In this document: piece by piece, positions 17,441 to 26,699 of the stretch | How the letters are laid out: every line of letters begins with the position of its first letter | Position numbering within the stretch: the first letter of the stretch is position 1 | Origin: Methylotuvimicrobium sp018830325 | GTDB lineage: Bacteria > Pseudomonadota > Gammaproteobacteria > Methylococcales > Methylomonadaceae | Length of the DNA stretch: 64,000 nt | Assembly (NCBI RefSeq): GCF_044788715.1 | Contig: NZ_CP173170.1 | Coordinates: forward strand, 1,054,001 to 1,118,000 | Direction: 5' to 3' | Position numbers and translations under genes: made by a program | Notes under the pieces: model-generated | Seen by the model: the letters and a program-made list of their open reading frames with translations, nothing else | Database searches by the model: none | What the model was told of the DNA's origin: nothing

Positions 17441-18556
17441 ATGAATACAATCGATGAAATTATAGAGGACCTGCGCCAGGGCAAAATGGTTATTATCATG
17501 GATGATGAAGACCGCGAGAACGAGGGCGATCTGGTCATGGCGGCGACTTTTACTCGTCCTGAGGATGTCAACTTCATGGCCCGCTACGGGCGAGGTTTGA
17601 TATGCCTGACTTTAAGCCGGGAACGTTGCCGGCAGTTGCGCTTGCCCTTGATGGTCAATGAAAACAAGACTGCGCATTCGACCAATTTTACCGTGTCGAT
17701 CGAGGCGGCTAAGGGCGTTACGACCGGCATTTCGGCGGCCGACAGAGCGCGCACGATCCAGGCTGCGGTCGCGTCCGATGCGCGCGCCGAAGACTTGGTG
17801 CAGCCCGGTCATGTCTTCCCGTTGATGGCGCAGTCCGGCGGTGTATTGAATCGCGCCGGTCATACCGAGGCCGGTTGCGATTTGGCGCGTTTGGCCGGTG
17901 TGGAACCAGCTGCAGTGATCGTCGAGATTCTAAACGACGATGGCAGTATGGCTAGGCGGCCGGATCTCGAGAAATTCGCCGAGCAGCATCAGTTGAAAAT
18001 CGGTACGATAGCAGACTTGATCCATTACCGCATTCAACATGAAAATACGCTCGAGCGTATTAGCGAATGCGATTTTCCGACCGAGTTCGGCGATTTCCGT
18101 TTGTATGCGTATCAGGACCAAAATGACAATAAGCTGCATTTGGCCTTGGTCATGGGGCAGGTGGCGGGCGACGACCCGGTTCTAGTTCGAGTGCATGGCC
18201 GTAATTTATTGGACGATTTGTTTTCGTCGAAACGTAATGAAAATAGCGTATCCTTGCGCGATGCGATGCGGATTATCGCCGATGAAGGGCGAGGCGTGAT
18301 TGTCGTGATTCGGCAAAACGAGGACAATAAGTCGTTAGTTGAGCATATTCACCAGTATCAAATGCAGGATAACGGCGTGGTGAATCCGGCATCGACAGAC
18401 AGCGTCGGCGATTGGCGCTCGACCGGAACGGGGTCGAGAATCCTTGCGGATTTAGGCGTGCACCGCTTAAAGGTGATCGGCACGCAGAAAAAATATATCG
18501 GTTTGGCGGGCTTCGATTTGGAAGTCGTCGATTATGTGGGTAAGAACGGTATTTAA
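17441..18556 (+). CDS. ribBA: DHBP synthase RibB with degenerate RibA-like C-terminal domain
   Basis: A 371-residue RibBA-type protein. Residues about 1-200 form 3,4-dihydroxy-2-butanone-4-phosphate synthase, with the acidic DDEDRENEGD loop and the HTEAGCDLARLAG motif. Residues about 205-365 resemble GTP cyclohydrolase II. However, the zinc-binding Cys cluster that GTP cyclohydrolase II needs is absent: the expected place reads VRVHGRNLLDDLFSSKRNE. The protein therefore probably provides only the DHBP step. A separate GTP cyclohydrolase II should exist elsewhere. It starts at the base after the ribE stop. Confidence 0.92.
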   Translation: MNTIDEIIEDLRQGKMVIIMDDEDRENEGDLVMAATFTRPEDVNFMARYGRGLICLTLSRERCRQLRLPLMVNENKTAHSTNFTVSIEAAKGVTTGISAADRARTIQAAVASDARAEDLVQPGHVFPLMAQSGGVLNRAGHTEAGCDLARLAGVEPAAVIVEILNDDGSMARRPDLEKFAEQHQLKIGTIADLIHYRIQHENTLERISECDFPTEFGDFRLYAYQDQNDNKLHLALVMGQVAGDDPVLVRVHGRNLLDDLFSSKRNENSVSLRDAMRIIADEGRGVIVVIRQNEDNKSLVEHIHQYQMQDNGVVNPASTDSVGDWRSTGTGSRILADLGVHRLKVIGTQKKYIGLAGFDLEVVDYVGKNGI

Positions 18557-18587
18557 ATTTAGTCGCGACGAAGGCAGAGCGCTCTTC

Positions 18588-18929
18588 ATTCCCACGGAGA
18601 ACCGCTCATTGTTATACATAAAATGTAGGGTACGCTGCGCGTACCAAAGACGTGCCCCTGCCGGCTCGGTTGGCACATGAATATTGCGGGGTTACCATGG
18701 TACGTACAGCGTACCCTACGCGGATCGCCTAGCGCTAGGTGAGGGATGGCCGAGAGTGCCAAGTGACAGTAAAGGGTATCGAGGTCTCATTTCCTAGCTC
18801 TCACGGGGGTATCCGCTCATCGTTATATATAAATTGTAGGGTACGCTGCGCGTACCAAAGCCATGCCCTGGCGGTTCGGTTGGTACATGAGTATCTTGGG
18901 GTCACCATGTTACGCACAGTGTACCTTAC
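18588..18929. repeat. two tandem family-4 REP units between ribBA and ribH
   Basis: Two direct copies (18625-18719 and 18836-18929) of an inverted pair: GTAGGGTACGCTGCGCGTAC at the left and a GTACAGCGTACCCTAC-like right arm. About 30 bases of shared upstream sequence (CCGCTCAT...TATA) also repeat, so a unit of about 125 bases was duplicated. Between the copies is CGCCTAGCGCTAGGTGAGGG, a short palindrome seen in variants near 35258, 57846 and 62547. A CATTCCGCCA-type unit follows at about 19048-19085. No gene is supported in 18557-19208. Confidence 0.8.
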
Positions 18930-19208
18930 GGGGCTACCGATCCTACTTCGGCAACCCATATATTGGTGTCTACGAAAGACAGTTAAAACCGGAAAATAAG
19001 TCATGCTTGCTTTAGGCTCCTGTGAGTCTCAAAAGCATGCCATCCATGGCACTGGATTCCGCCAGTCCATGTCGGAATGACGGGTTTTTCATCATTCCCG
19101 CGCGCCGTTAAAACGGCGATTACGGATCTCACGGCAATGTGTGAGAAGTTAACGGAAACGGTCTTGACAAGATCGTTTCTATCGAAAAACAAGAGAAAGA
19201 GAGTTTAG

Positions 19209-19685
19209 ATGTCGGCTATTAAAACCTATGAAGGCCATTTGTCAGTAAAGGGCGGGAAGTTTTGCATCGTTGCATCCCGCTTTAACAGTTTTATCGTCGA
19301 GCAGCTAGAAGCCGGCGCTATCGATGCGTTGGTCCGTCACGGCGCCAATCGAGACGATATTTGTCTGGTCAAGGCGCCGGGTGCATTCGAACTGCCGATG
19401 GTGGTGCAACGCATTGCCGCCGGTAAACAATACGATGCGATCATTGCCTTGGGCGCGGTGATCCGAGGCGGCACGCCGCATTTCGAATATGTCGCCGGCG
19501 AGTGTGTCAAAGGCTTGGCGTCGGTTTCGCTGCAATACGATGTGCCGGTCAGTTTCGGCGTGTTGACGGTCGATACGATCGAGCAAGCAATCGAGCGTGC
19601 GGGAACCAAGGCCGGTAACAAAGGCGCGGAAGCGGCAATGTCGGCATTGGAAATGGTTAATTTGTTCCAGCAGTTGGAAGCCTGA
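19209..19685 (+). CDS. ribH: 6,7-dimethyl-8-ribityllumazine synthase
   Basis: A 158-residue lumazine synthase, penultimate enzyme of riboflavin synthesis; it assembles as an icosahedral or pentameric shell. Family motifs are visible: ASRFNSFIVEQLEAGAIDAL, VKAPGAFELP, ALGAVIRGGTPHFEYVAGE with the catalytic His, and FGVLTVDTIEQAIERAGTKAGNKGAEAA. AAGAGAGAGTTTAG precedes the ATG. It overlaps nusB by one base. Confidence 0.96.
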   Translation: MSAIKTYEGHLSVKGGKFCIVASRFNSFIVEQLEAGAIDALVRHGANRDDICLVKAPGAFELPMVVQRIAAGKQYDAIIALGAVIRGGTPHFEYVAGECVKGLASVSLQYDVPVSFGVLTVDTIEQAIERAGTKAGNKGAEAAMSALEMVNLFQQLEA

Positions 19686-20137
19686 TGAGTCAAGCGCGTA
19701 CCAATGCGAGAAAAGCCGCCGTGCAAGCGTTGTATCAGTGGCAAATGACCGGTCAAAACCTCAGTGCGATCGAAATGCAGTTTTTGGAAGAAGAGCGCTT
19801 GAAAGATGCTCAAAAAAGCTATTTCAACGAATTGTTTCATGGCATTCCGAAAAGCCTCGATGTCATCGACGAAACGTTGACGCAATTCGTCGATCGTCCG
19901 GTCGAGGCGATCGATCCGGTCGAGCGGGCAATTTTGAGAATCGGCGTGTATGAGCTATTGAATCGGCTCGACATGCCTTATCGTGTCGTACTTAACGAGA
20001 GTATCAATCTAGCCAAATGCTTCGGTGCCGATGGCAGTCATCGTTATGTCAACGGCATACTCGATAAAGTGGCTCAACAAAAACGGGCCGTGGAAATTCA
20101 AGCAAAGAATAAAAAAGCCTCGGATGCCAACGGCTGA
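19685..20137 (+). CDS. nusB: transcription antitermination factor NusB
   Basis: A 150-residue all-helical factor that, with NusE/S10, binds boxA RNA in rRNA operons and supports antitermination. The start MSQARTNARKAAVQALYQWQMTG is canonical, and the C-terminal half has LRIGVYELL and VVLNESINLAKCFGADGSHRYVNGILDK. The tail has an extra basic stretch. It overlaps ribH by one base and thiL by 14. Confidence 0.96.
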   Translation: MSQARTNARKAAVQALYQWQMTGQNLSAIEMQFLEEERLKDAQKSYFNELFHGIPKSLDVIDETLTQFVDRPVEAIDPVERAILRIGVYELLNRLDMPYRVVLNESINLAKCFGADGSHRYVNGILDKVAQQKRAVEIQAKNKKASDANG

Positions 20138-21065
20138 ATTTGACCTGATCGAGCGATTTTTCGCCGGGAAAAAATCGTTGAATGCGGTAACCGAGTTAGG
20201 CATCGGCGACGATTGCGCATTGTTAAACGTGCCGGCCGGTTGTCGATTAGCGGTAACCGCCGATACGATGGTCGAGAATGTGCATTTTCTGGCCGGTGCC
20301 GATCCATGCGATTTAGGTTATAAATTGCTGGCAGTCAATTTGAGCGACTTGGCCTCGATGGGTGCCGAGCCGATTGCCGTAACCTTGGCGTTAACATTGC
20401 CTGACGTCGACGAATCCTGGCTCGAACGATTCGCCGAAGGTTTTTTCGAATTGGCCGCTCATTACCGCATCGATCTGGTCGGAGGCGATACGACATCCGG
20501 TCCGTTGACGCTAACGGTACAGGCCATGGGCGTCGTTCCGGAAGGGCAAGCTTTACGGCGCTCGGGCGCGCGTCCCGGCGATGGTATCTATATGACCGGT
20601 AAGCTCGGCGATGCCGGGTTAGGTTTAAAAATTGCCCAAGGTGATTTTTGCAATACTCAGCGGCATGATTCGCTCGAACGATTTAACCGGCCGAAGCCGC
20701 GTGTCGAGGAAGGGCTGGCATTACGCAATATCGCGGGAAGTTGTATCGACGTGTCCGACGGTTTGGCGCAAGATTTAGGTCATATTTTGAAACAAAGCAG
20801 CGTCGGCGCTTGTCTCGATTGGGAGAGTTTGCCGTTTTCGGGTGCTGTTAAGGCTTATATCGAGACAACCGGCGATTGGACTATGCCGCTACGTGCCGGA
20901 GACGATTATGAATTATGTTTTACCGTGCCGGCTGATAAAGCGGCATCATTGACAGGAAGCTATACGCGTATCGGCGTTATCGAGGATAGCCCGGGACTGA
21001 GAATTCATCGTCTCGGCACGACGGAATTGTTGAGGGTACAAGGTTTTGAGCATTTTTCTCACTGA
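20124..21065 (+). CDS. thiL: thiamine-monophosphate kinase ThiL
   Basis: A 313-residue kinase making thiamine diphosphate from thiamine monophosphate. Motifs: FDLIERFFAGK, GIGDDCALL, VTADTMVENVHFL, LAVNLSDLASMGAEP, LVGGDTTSGPLTLTV and CIDVSDGLAQDLGHIL. The ATG at 20124 gives the family N-terminus (MPTAEFDLIERFF). A longer frame from 20025 would overlap nusB far more. It overlaps pgpA by 20 bases. Confidence 0.94.
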   Translation: MPTAEFDLIERFFAGKKSLNAVTELGIGDDCALLNVPAGCRLAVTADTMVENVHFLAGADPCDLGYKLLAVNLSDLASMGAEPIAVTLALTLPDVDESWLERFAEGFFELAAHYRIDLVGGDTTSGPLTLTVQAMGVVPEGQALRRSGARPGDGIYMTGKLGDAGLGLKIAQGDFCNTQRHDSLERFNRPKPRVEEGLALRNIAGSCIDVSDGLAQDLGHILKQSSVGACLDWESLPFSGAVKAYIETTGDWTMPLRAGDDYELCFTVPADKAASLTGSYTRIGVIEDSPGLRIHRLGTTELLRVQGFEHFSH

Positions 21066-21558
21066 AAAGATAGGTAAAAATCAATTAACGGCTAAGACAA
21101 TATTGACCGATCCGGTGTTGTTTTTGGCTTTCGGTTTCGGTTCGGGCTTGTTTAAAAAAGCGCCCGGAACGATGGGAACGGTGGCGGCCATTCCGGTTTG
21201 TTGGTTGTTTGCGCTTGCCGGTAATTATTTTTATTACGCTTTGACGCTGGCGGCCGTGATCGCGGGTGTCGGAATTTGCGGAATGGCCGCTAAGAAATTA
21301 GGCGAACATGATTTCGGCGGTATCGTCTGGGACGAAGTTGCAGGCTTGTTGGTAACGATGTTTTGGGTGCCGTTTAGTTGGCCGGCGTTGCTTGTCGGTT
21401 TCGTGTTGTTTCGGTTGTTTGATATAGTGAAGCCCTGGCCGATTATCTGGGTCGATCGCAAGGTAAGCGGGGGCTTAGGTATCATGCTCGATGATATTTT
21501 GGCCGGCATTCTGTCCGGGGTTATTCTTTTGATTATCGTGGATATGGGCTGGTTATAA
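21046..21558 (+). CDS. pgpA: phosphatidylglycerophosphatase A
   Basis: A 170-residue inner-membrane phosphatase that makes phosphatidylglycerol. Motifs: FGSGLFKKAPGTMGTVAAIP, DFGGIVWDEVAGLLVTM, LFRLFDIVKPWPI and GGLGIMLDDILAGILSGV. Four hydrophobic segments are visible. The likely start is TTG at 21046 inside the thiL end. Its order after thiL is common in gammaproteobacteria. Confidence 0.93.
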   Translation: MSIFLTEKIGKNQLTAKTILTDPVLFLAFGFGSGLFKKAPGTMGTVAAIPVCWLFALAGNYFYYALTLAAVIAGVGICGMAAKKLGEHDFGGIVWDEVAGLLVTMFWVPFSWPALLVGFVLFRLFDIVKPWPIIWVDRKVSGGLGIMLDDILAGILSGVILLIIVDMGWL

Positions 21559-21683
21559 GTTTTATTGCGAGGCGTTGGCTGGGCTGTCGAAAAACGCCAT
21601 TTTAGCTAATTTCTGCATTCCCGCTTTTTAATCTCAAAATATCTTGGATATTGTTGGTGATCATAGGCTATAAAGCGACAGGT

Positions 21684-21762
21684 GTAGGGTGCGCATCGCG
21701 CACCTGGGCGGGACTTCCCGTCGGGTTCGGCTCCGTGGCAAGGTGCGCGATGCGCATCCTAC
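21684..21762. repeat. family-3 REP pair
   Basis: GTAGGGTGCGCATCGCGCAC and, about 40 bases on, GTGCGCGATGCGCATCCTAC (one base different from the other copies). It lies between pgpA and the tRNA promoter. Confidence 0.85.
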
Positions 21763-21836
21763 GATGCTTTCACGGCTGTATTTTCGGTTTGATGGCGGCA
21801 TAAAGTCGTTTAATTCTCTTAAACCTCACAAATAAC

Positions 21837-21864
21837 TTGCCAAATTCAAAAATGTGTTTATAAT
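21837..21864 (+). promoter_or_regulatory. sigma-70 promoter of the initiator tRNA / rimP-nusA-infB operon
   Basis: TTGCCA (21837-21842), a 16-base spacer, then a perfect TATAAT (21859-21864). Transcription would start near 21871, a few bases before the mature tRNA. Confidence 0.8.
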
Positions 21865-21877
21865 GTACCAAATCAAT

Positions 21878-21954
<77 letters not shown>

Positions 21955-21960
21955 GATTAA

Positions 21961-21991
21961 AAAAGGCCCCTTTTGGGGCTTTTTGTTTTTT
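21961..21991 (+). terminator. intrinsic terminator after tRNA-fMet
   Basis: Stem AAGGCCCC/GGGGCTTT with a TTTT loop, followed by a T-rich run. Probably a partial terminator, because rimP downstream shares the promoter in related genomes. Confidence 0.75.
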
Positions 21992-22035
21992 GGGCGTTTG
22001 GATCGTTGGTTGTTTAACGAATATAGACTTTAAGG

Positions 22036-22057
22036 AAGAGCCATTGGCTCTTTTTTT
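22036..22057 (+). terminator. second hairpin-terminator in the rimP leader
   Basis: Stem AAGAGCC/GGCTCTT with an ATT loop and a run of T, 25 bases before the rimP ATG. It may be an attenuator for the rimP-nusA-infB operon, which NusA is known to control in Escherichia coli. Confidence 0.7.
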
Positions 22058-22081
22058 ATGTGCGTAAATAAGTGAGGAAAA

Positions 22082-22567
22082 ATGAAGCAGGCACCTGAAC
22101 ATTTGGTTAATTTGATTCAGCCGATTGTTGAAGGCTTGGGTTATGAGTGCGTCGGGATTGAATATAATCCGCATCCTCGTAACGGCTTATTACGAATTTA
22201 TATCGACAACGAGCAAGGAATTTTAGTGGAAGATTGCTCGAAAGTCAGTCATCAGGTCAGCGGGATGCTCGATGTCGAGGATCCAATCCAGGGTAATTAT
22301 CAACTGGAAATATCGTCTCCGGGTGACGATAGGCCGCTATTTTCTATTCAACAATTCGAGCGCTTCATTGGGCACATGGTCTCGGTTAACTTATTTAAAC
22401 CGATTGAAAAGCGCCGCAAAATTTCAGGCGTAATTCAATCAATCGACAATGACACCGTGTTTATCCAGGAAGGCGATCGGGTTTACGAGATTCCATTTCA
22501 AGCGATGAGTAAGGCGCGACTGGTGCCTGAGTATTTAATTAATAAAGGAGTGCACAGTGGCAAATAA
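22082..22567 (+). CDS. rimP: ribosome maturation factor RimP
   Basis: A 161-residue factor needed for 30S subunit maturation. N-terminal domain IVEGLGYECVGIEYNP and RIYIDNEQGILVEDCSKVSHQVSGMLDVEDPI, then the SH3-like C-terminal domain (LEISSPGDDRPLF...). GAGGAAAA precedes the ATG. It ends inside the nusA start (11-base overlap). First protein gene of the operon. Confidence 0.96.
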   Translation: MKQAPEHLVNLIQPIVEGLGYECVGIEYNPHPRNGLLRIYIDNEQGILVEDCSKVSHQVSGMLDVEDPIQGNYQLEISSPGDDRPLFSIQQFERFIGHMVSVNLFKPIEKRRKISGVIQSIDNDTVFIQEGDRVYEIPFQAMSKARLVPEYLINKGVHSGK

Positions 22568-24077
22568 AGAAATTTTATTGGTAGTGGATGTTTTTTCGAA
22601 TGAAAAAGACATCGATAAGGAAATCGTTTTCCAGGCAGTCGAGTCTGCGCTTGAAGCGGCAACGATAAAACGCTATGGTAACCAAATCAAAGCGCGCGTT
22701 TCGATCGATAAAAAAACGGGCGATTATACGACGTTTCGCAGATGGGAAGTCGTCGAACCGGATGATGATTTCGAAAACGGTCTCGAATTTCCCGATGCCC
22801 AGATTTTGTTGGACGATGCGCGGCAAAAAAATCCCGACATCAATGTTGGAGATTTTTTCGAGGAAGAAATCGAGTCGGTCGAATTCGGACGAATTGCCGC
22901 ACAGACCGCCAAGCAAGTGATGATTCACAAAGTTCGCGAAGCCGAGCGCAGCAAAATTGTCGAAGCCTATACCGATAGAGTCGGCGAATTAATTACCGGC
23001 ATCGTTAAGCGTATAGAAAAAGGCAGCGTTTACTTGGACCTTGGCGGGCATGTCGAAGCCTACATCACCAAAGAAGATATGATCCCGCGCGAGTCGTTTA
23101 GAATCGGGGATCGGGTTAGAGGTTATCTTAAAGCGGTTCGCTCGGAACCGCGTGGACCGCAATTGTTTGTGACTCGCGCAGCACCGGAGTTGTTGGTTGC
23201 GTTGTTCCGTTTGGAAGTTCCCGAAGTCGGTGAGGGTATGATCGAAATCAAGGGTGCGGCCCGAGATCCGGGTTCGAGAGCCAAAATAGCGGTCAAGGCA
23301 AACGATCCTAGACTCGATCCGGTCGGCGCCTGCGTCGGTATGAGAGGCTCACGCGTTCAAGCGGTATCGAACGAGCTTGCCGGCGAGCGTATCGACATTA
23401 TTTTATGGCATGAAAGCGAGGCCCAGTTTGTTATCAATGCAATGGCGCCTGCCGAAATCGAATCGATCGTAATCGATGAAGATAAGCACAGTATGGACTT
23501 GGCGGTTAGTTCGGATAATTTGTCTCAGGCGATAGGCCGAGGCGGTCAGAATGTTCGCTTGGCAACCGAATTGACAGGGTGGGAGCTGAACGTGATGGAT
23601 GCGTCGAAAGCGCAAGAAACCAGCGGTGCTCAAGCCAATATAACCAAACAATTATTTATCGATCAATTAGGCGTCGACGAAGAAATCGCTACGATTTTGG
23701 TCGAAGTCGGATTCGATTCGATTGAAGAGATTGCTTATGTTCCGGTTAATGAAATGCTGGAAATTGAAGAGTTTGATAAAGAACTGGTCGACGAATTAAA
23801 AGGTCGGGCAAAGGACGCGCTGTTAATTAGTGCAATTGCATCGGAAGAAAAAATCGAGACGGCAGAACCTACGCAAGAACTGCTGGAGATGGAAGGCATG
23901 GATGAGGCCTTGGCTTATGAGTTAGCAGGCCAGGGCATCGTAACGTTGGACGATCTCGCGGATCAGGCGGTTGATGATTTACTGGATGTAACCGGTGTGG
24001 ATGAAGAAAGAGCGGCAAAATTAATCATGAAAGCGCGTGAGCGATGGTTTGCCGAGGACCAGGGCGAATTAGGATAG
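22557..24077 (+). CDS. nusA: transcription termination/antitermination factor NusA
   Basis: A 506-residue RNA polymerase-binding factor that modulates pausing, termination and antitermination. It has an N-terminal polymerase-binding domain, an S1 domain (GELITGIVKRIEKGSVYLDLGG, about residues 135-200), two KH domains (DPVGACVGMRGSRVQAV and LSQAIGRGGQNVRLATELTGWELNV), and two C-terminal acidic repeat (AR) domains. The start is GTG at 22557 with AAAGGAG 6 bases before it. Full length. Confidence 0.97.
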   Translation: MANKEILLVVDVFSNEKDIDKEIVFQAVESALEAATIKRYGNQIKARVSIDKKTGDYTTFRRWEVVEPDDDFENGLEFPDAQILLDDARQKNPDINVGDFFEEEIESVEFGRIAAQTAKQVMIHKVREAERSKIVEAYTDRVGELITGIVKRIEKGSVYLDLGGHVEAYITKEDMIPRESFRIGDRVRGYLKAVRSEPRGPQLFVTRAAPELLVALFRLEVPEVGEGMIEIKGAARDPGSRAKIAVKANDPRLDPVGACVGMRGSRVQAVSNELAGERIDIILWHESEAQFVINAMAPAEIESIVIDEDKHSMDLAVSSDNLSQAIGRGGQNVRLATELTGWELNVMDASKAQETSGAQANITKQLFIDQLGVDEEIATILVEVGFDSIEEIAYVPVNEMLEIEEFDKELVDELKGRAKDALLISAIASEEKIETAEPTQELLEMEGMDEALAYELAGQGIVTLDDLADQAVDDLLDVTGVDEERAAKLIMKARERWFAEDQGELG

Positions 24078-24087
24078 GGGGCAAAAT

Positions 24088-26694
24088 ATGAGTGATAAAA
24101 CAGTAAGGCAGTTAGCGGAGGTAGTGGGTATACCTCTAGAGCGATTATTAGAGCAACTGAAAGAAGCCGGATTATCCGTGCATGCCCCTGATGACGTAAT
24201 TAGTGAAGATGAAAAAGTTAAGTTGCTGGCTCATTTACGTAAGCGGCACGGTAAATCGACAGGGGAGACGGATGCCGCTCCGAAACGCGTAACGTTAAAG
24301 CGTAGGACGGTCAGCGAGCTGAAGCAAAGCAGCGCTCCGGGCAGCTCGGCAAAAACCATCAGTATCGAAGTTCGCAAAAAGAAGACCTACGTTAAACGCA
24401 CTGAAGTCGCGCCCGTAGGTGATGAACCGAAGGAGTCGGAAGAAATCAAAAAAACAGCGGAACAGGTTCAGGCAGAACCGACGCCGGTAAGCACCGAGCA
24501 GCCGCTGGTTAGCGCTGTAACGGAAGAAAAAGCGGTCCAAGGCGAAGAAGAATTATTCGAGCGGGAGCAGCCGGTTGACGAAGCAGCTACGGCAGAGGCT
24601 TCTCAGGATGATATGGGTGTAGCCGAATCCGAAGCGACCGATAAAGAAGCGTTAACCGAAGCTCAAGCCATTGAGATCCGCAAGGAAACCGAGCGAAAAG
24701 CTAGACTTACAGAAACCGAAAGAAAAAAAGAGGAAGAGAAAAAACGTCGCCTCGAAGCTGCGGTAGAAAAAAATGCCGAAAAAGTGCGGCAATTAGCAGC
24801 AGCCAGAATGGAAAGTCAAAAGAAAAAAAGACAAGGAGGACAAGCTGCCGGGAAAGGTAAGAAAAAAGGCAAACAAAAGGACAGGAGCGGTGCTCAGGCC
24901 GATTTAAAGCATCAATTCGAGAAACCGGTTGCGCCGGTCATCAGAGATGTCACTATTCCTGAACATATTATCGTTTCCGATTTGGCGCAAAAAATGAGCG
25001 TCAAGGCCGCCGAAGTCATCAAGCAATTGATGAAAATGGGTATGATGGCAACGATTAACCAGAGTATCGATCAGGAAACGGCGGTGCTGCTAGTCGAGGA
25101 AATGGGTCATAAAGCCATCATGCAAAGCGATGACGATTTGGAAGCCGAAATTTTGGCAGCTCTGAAGGAAGAGAGTAGTCAGGAAATGTCTCGCGCACCG
25201 ATCGTTACCATTATGGGGCATGTCGATCACGGTAAAACTTCCTTGCTGGACTACATCCGTGAAACTCGCGTGGCCGCAGGTGAAGCAGGCGGTATTACCC
25301 AGCATATCGGAGCTTATCAGGTTGTTACCGATCACGGTTCGGTAACCTTTTTAGATACGCCGGGGCATGCCGCATTTACCGCGATGCGTGCTAGAGGCGC
25401 CGAATTGACCGATGTGGTTATTGTCGTAGTCGCGGCGGATGACGGTGTGATGCCTCAGACTAAGGAAGCTGTCGAGCATGCGCGTGCGGCCAATGTGCCG
25501 ATCATCGTCGCGATCAATAAAATCGATAAGCCGCAAGCCAATCCGGAAAAGGTTATGCAGGAAATGTCCACGATCAATGTGGTGCCCGAGGAATGGGGCG
25601 GCGATGTGCAGTTCATCAAGGTTTCGGCTAAAACCGGCGAAGGCATCGATGATTTGATCGAAGCGTTGATTTTGCAGGCCGAGATTTTAGAATTGAAAGC
25701 ACCCTCGGAAGGGTCGGCTTCGGGTATCGTTGTCGAGTCCAGGCTGGATAAAGGCCGTGGCGCGGTTGCAACGATTCTGGTGCAGCGCGGCATGCTGGAA
25801 AAAGGACAATTCGTTTTGTGCGGTCATGAATACGGTCGTGTCAGGGCAATGTTTAATGAGAACGGTAAAGCCGTTAAAGAAGCCGGTCCGAGTACCCCGG
25901 TTGAGATTCTAGGTCTGTCGGGCACCCCGAATGCCGGCGACGAATTTTTGGTCGTGCAAAACGAGCGTGCGGCGCGGGAATTGGCCGAGCATCGTGAAGA
26001 TAAGAGCAAAATCAGCCGCATGGCCGCGCAGCAAGCCGCTAAATTGGATCAAGTGTTCTCAAAAATGGCGACCGGCGAAACGGCTAGTTTGAACTTGGTG
26101 ATTAAAACCGATGTTCAAGGTAGTTTGGAAGCCTTGCGCGAATCTTTGATCAAGCTGTCCTCGGATGAAGTCGAGGTTAAGGTCGTTTATGGCGGTGTCG
26201 GCGGCATCAACGAAGGCGATGTAAATTTGGCTCTGGCTTCCGGCGCGATTTTGATCGGCTTTAATGTTCGTGCGGACACCGCCGCGCGTAAATTGATTGA
26301 AGAAAAGGATGTCGATTTACATTACTACAGTGTAATTTATCAGGCGATCGATGAGGTGAAAAGTTCGATCAGCGGCATGCTGGCGCCCGAGATCAAAGAA
26401 AATATCGTTGGTTTGGCCGAAGTCCGGGATGTGTTTCGTTCGCCGAAATTCGGTGCGGTGGCTGGCTGTATGGTCGTCGAAGGTTTTGTCAAACGTAACC
26501 TGCCGATTCGCGTATTGCGTGAAAACGTCGTTATTTACGAGGGGCAACTGGAATCGTTACGCCGCTTCAAAGACGATGTTGCCGAAGTTAAAATGGGCAT
26601 GGAGTGCGGTATCGGCGTTAAAAATTATAACGATGTCAAAGTCGGAGACCATATCGAGGTTTTCGAGCGTGTTGAAGTGAAACGGGAGTTATAA
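24088..26694 (+). CDS. infB: translation initiation factor IF-2
   Basis: An 868-residue GTPase that places fMet-tRNA on the 30S subunit. An N-terminal IF2_N helix bundle (MSDKTVRQLAEVVGIPLERLL) is followed by a long charged linker (about residues 55-275) rich in Glu, Lys and Ala. A second IF2_N region follows, then the G domain: GHVDHGKTS, DTPGHAAF and NKIDKP. Domains II-IV end in FERVEVKREL. GGGGGCAA precedes the ATG. Confidence 0.97.
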   Translation: MSDKTVRQLAEVVGIPLERLLEQLKEAGLSVHAPDDVISEDEKVKLLAHLRKRHGKSTGETDAAPKRVTLKRRTVSELKQSSAPGSSAKTISIEVRKKKTYVKRTEVAPVGDEPKESEEIKKTAEQVQAEPTPVSTEQPLVSAVTEEKAVQGEEELFEREQPVDEAATAEASQDDMGVAESEATDKEALTEAQAIEIRKETERKARLTETERKKEEEKKRRLEAAVEKNAEKVRQLAAARMESQKKKRQGGQAAGKGKKKGKQKDRSGAQADLKHQFEKPVAPVIRDVTIPEHIIVSDLAQKMSVKAAEVIKQLMKMGMMATINQSIDQETAVLLVEEMGHKAIMQSDDDLEAEILAALKEESSQEMSRAPIVTIMGHVDHGKTSLLDYIRETRVAAGEAGGITQHIGAYQVVTDHGSVTFLDTPGHAAFTAMRARGAELTDVVIVVVAADDGVMPQTKEAVEHARAANVPIIVAINKIDKPQANPEKVMQEMSTINVVPEEWGGDVQFIKVSAKTGEGIDDLIEALILQAEILELKAPSEGSASGIVVESRLDKGRGAVATILVQRGMLEKGQFVLCGHEYGRVRAMFNENGKAVKEAGPSTPVEILGLSGTPNAGDEFLVVQNERAARELAEHREDKSKISRMAAQQAAKLDQVFSKMATGETASLNLVIKTDVQGSLEALRESLIKLSSDEVEVKVVYGGVGGINEGDVNLALASGAILIGFNVRADTAARKLIEEKDVDLHYYSVIYQAIDEVKSSISGMLAPEIKENIVGLAEVRDVFRSPKFGAVAGCMVVEGFVKRNLPIRVLRENVVIYEGQLESLRRFKDDVAEVKMGMECGIGVKNYNDVKVGDHIEVFERVEVKREL

Positions 26695-26699
26695 ACGCC

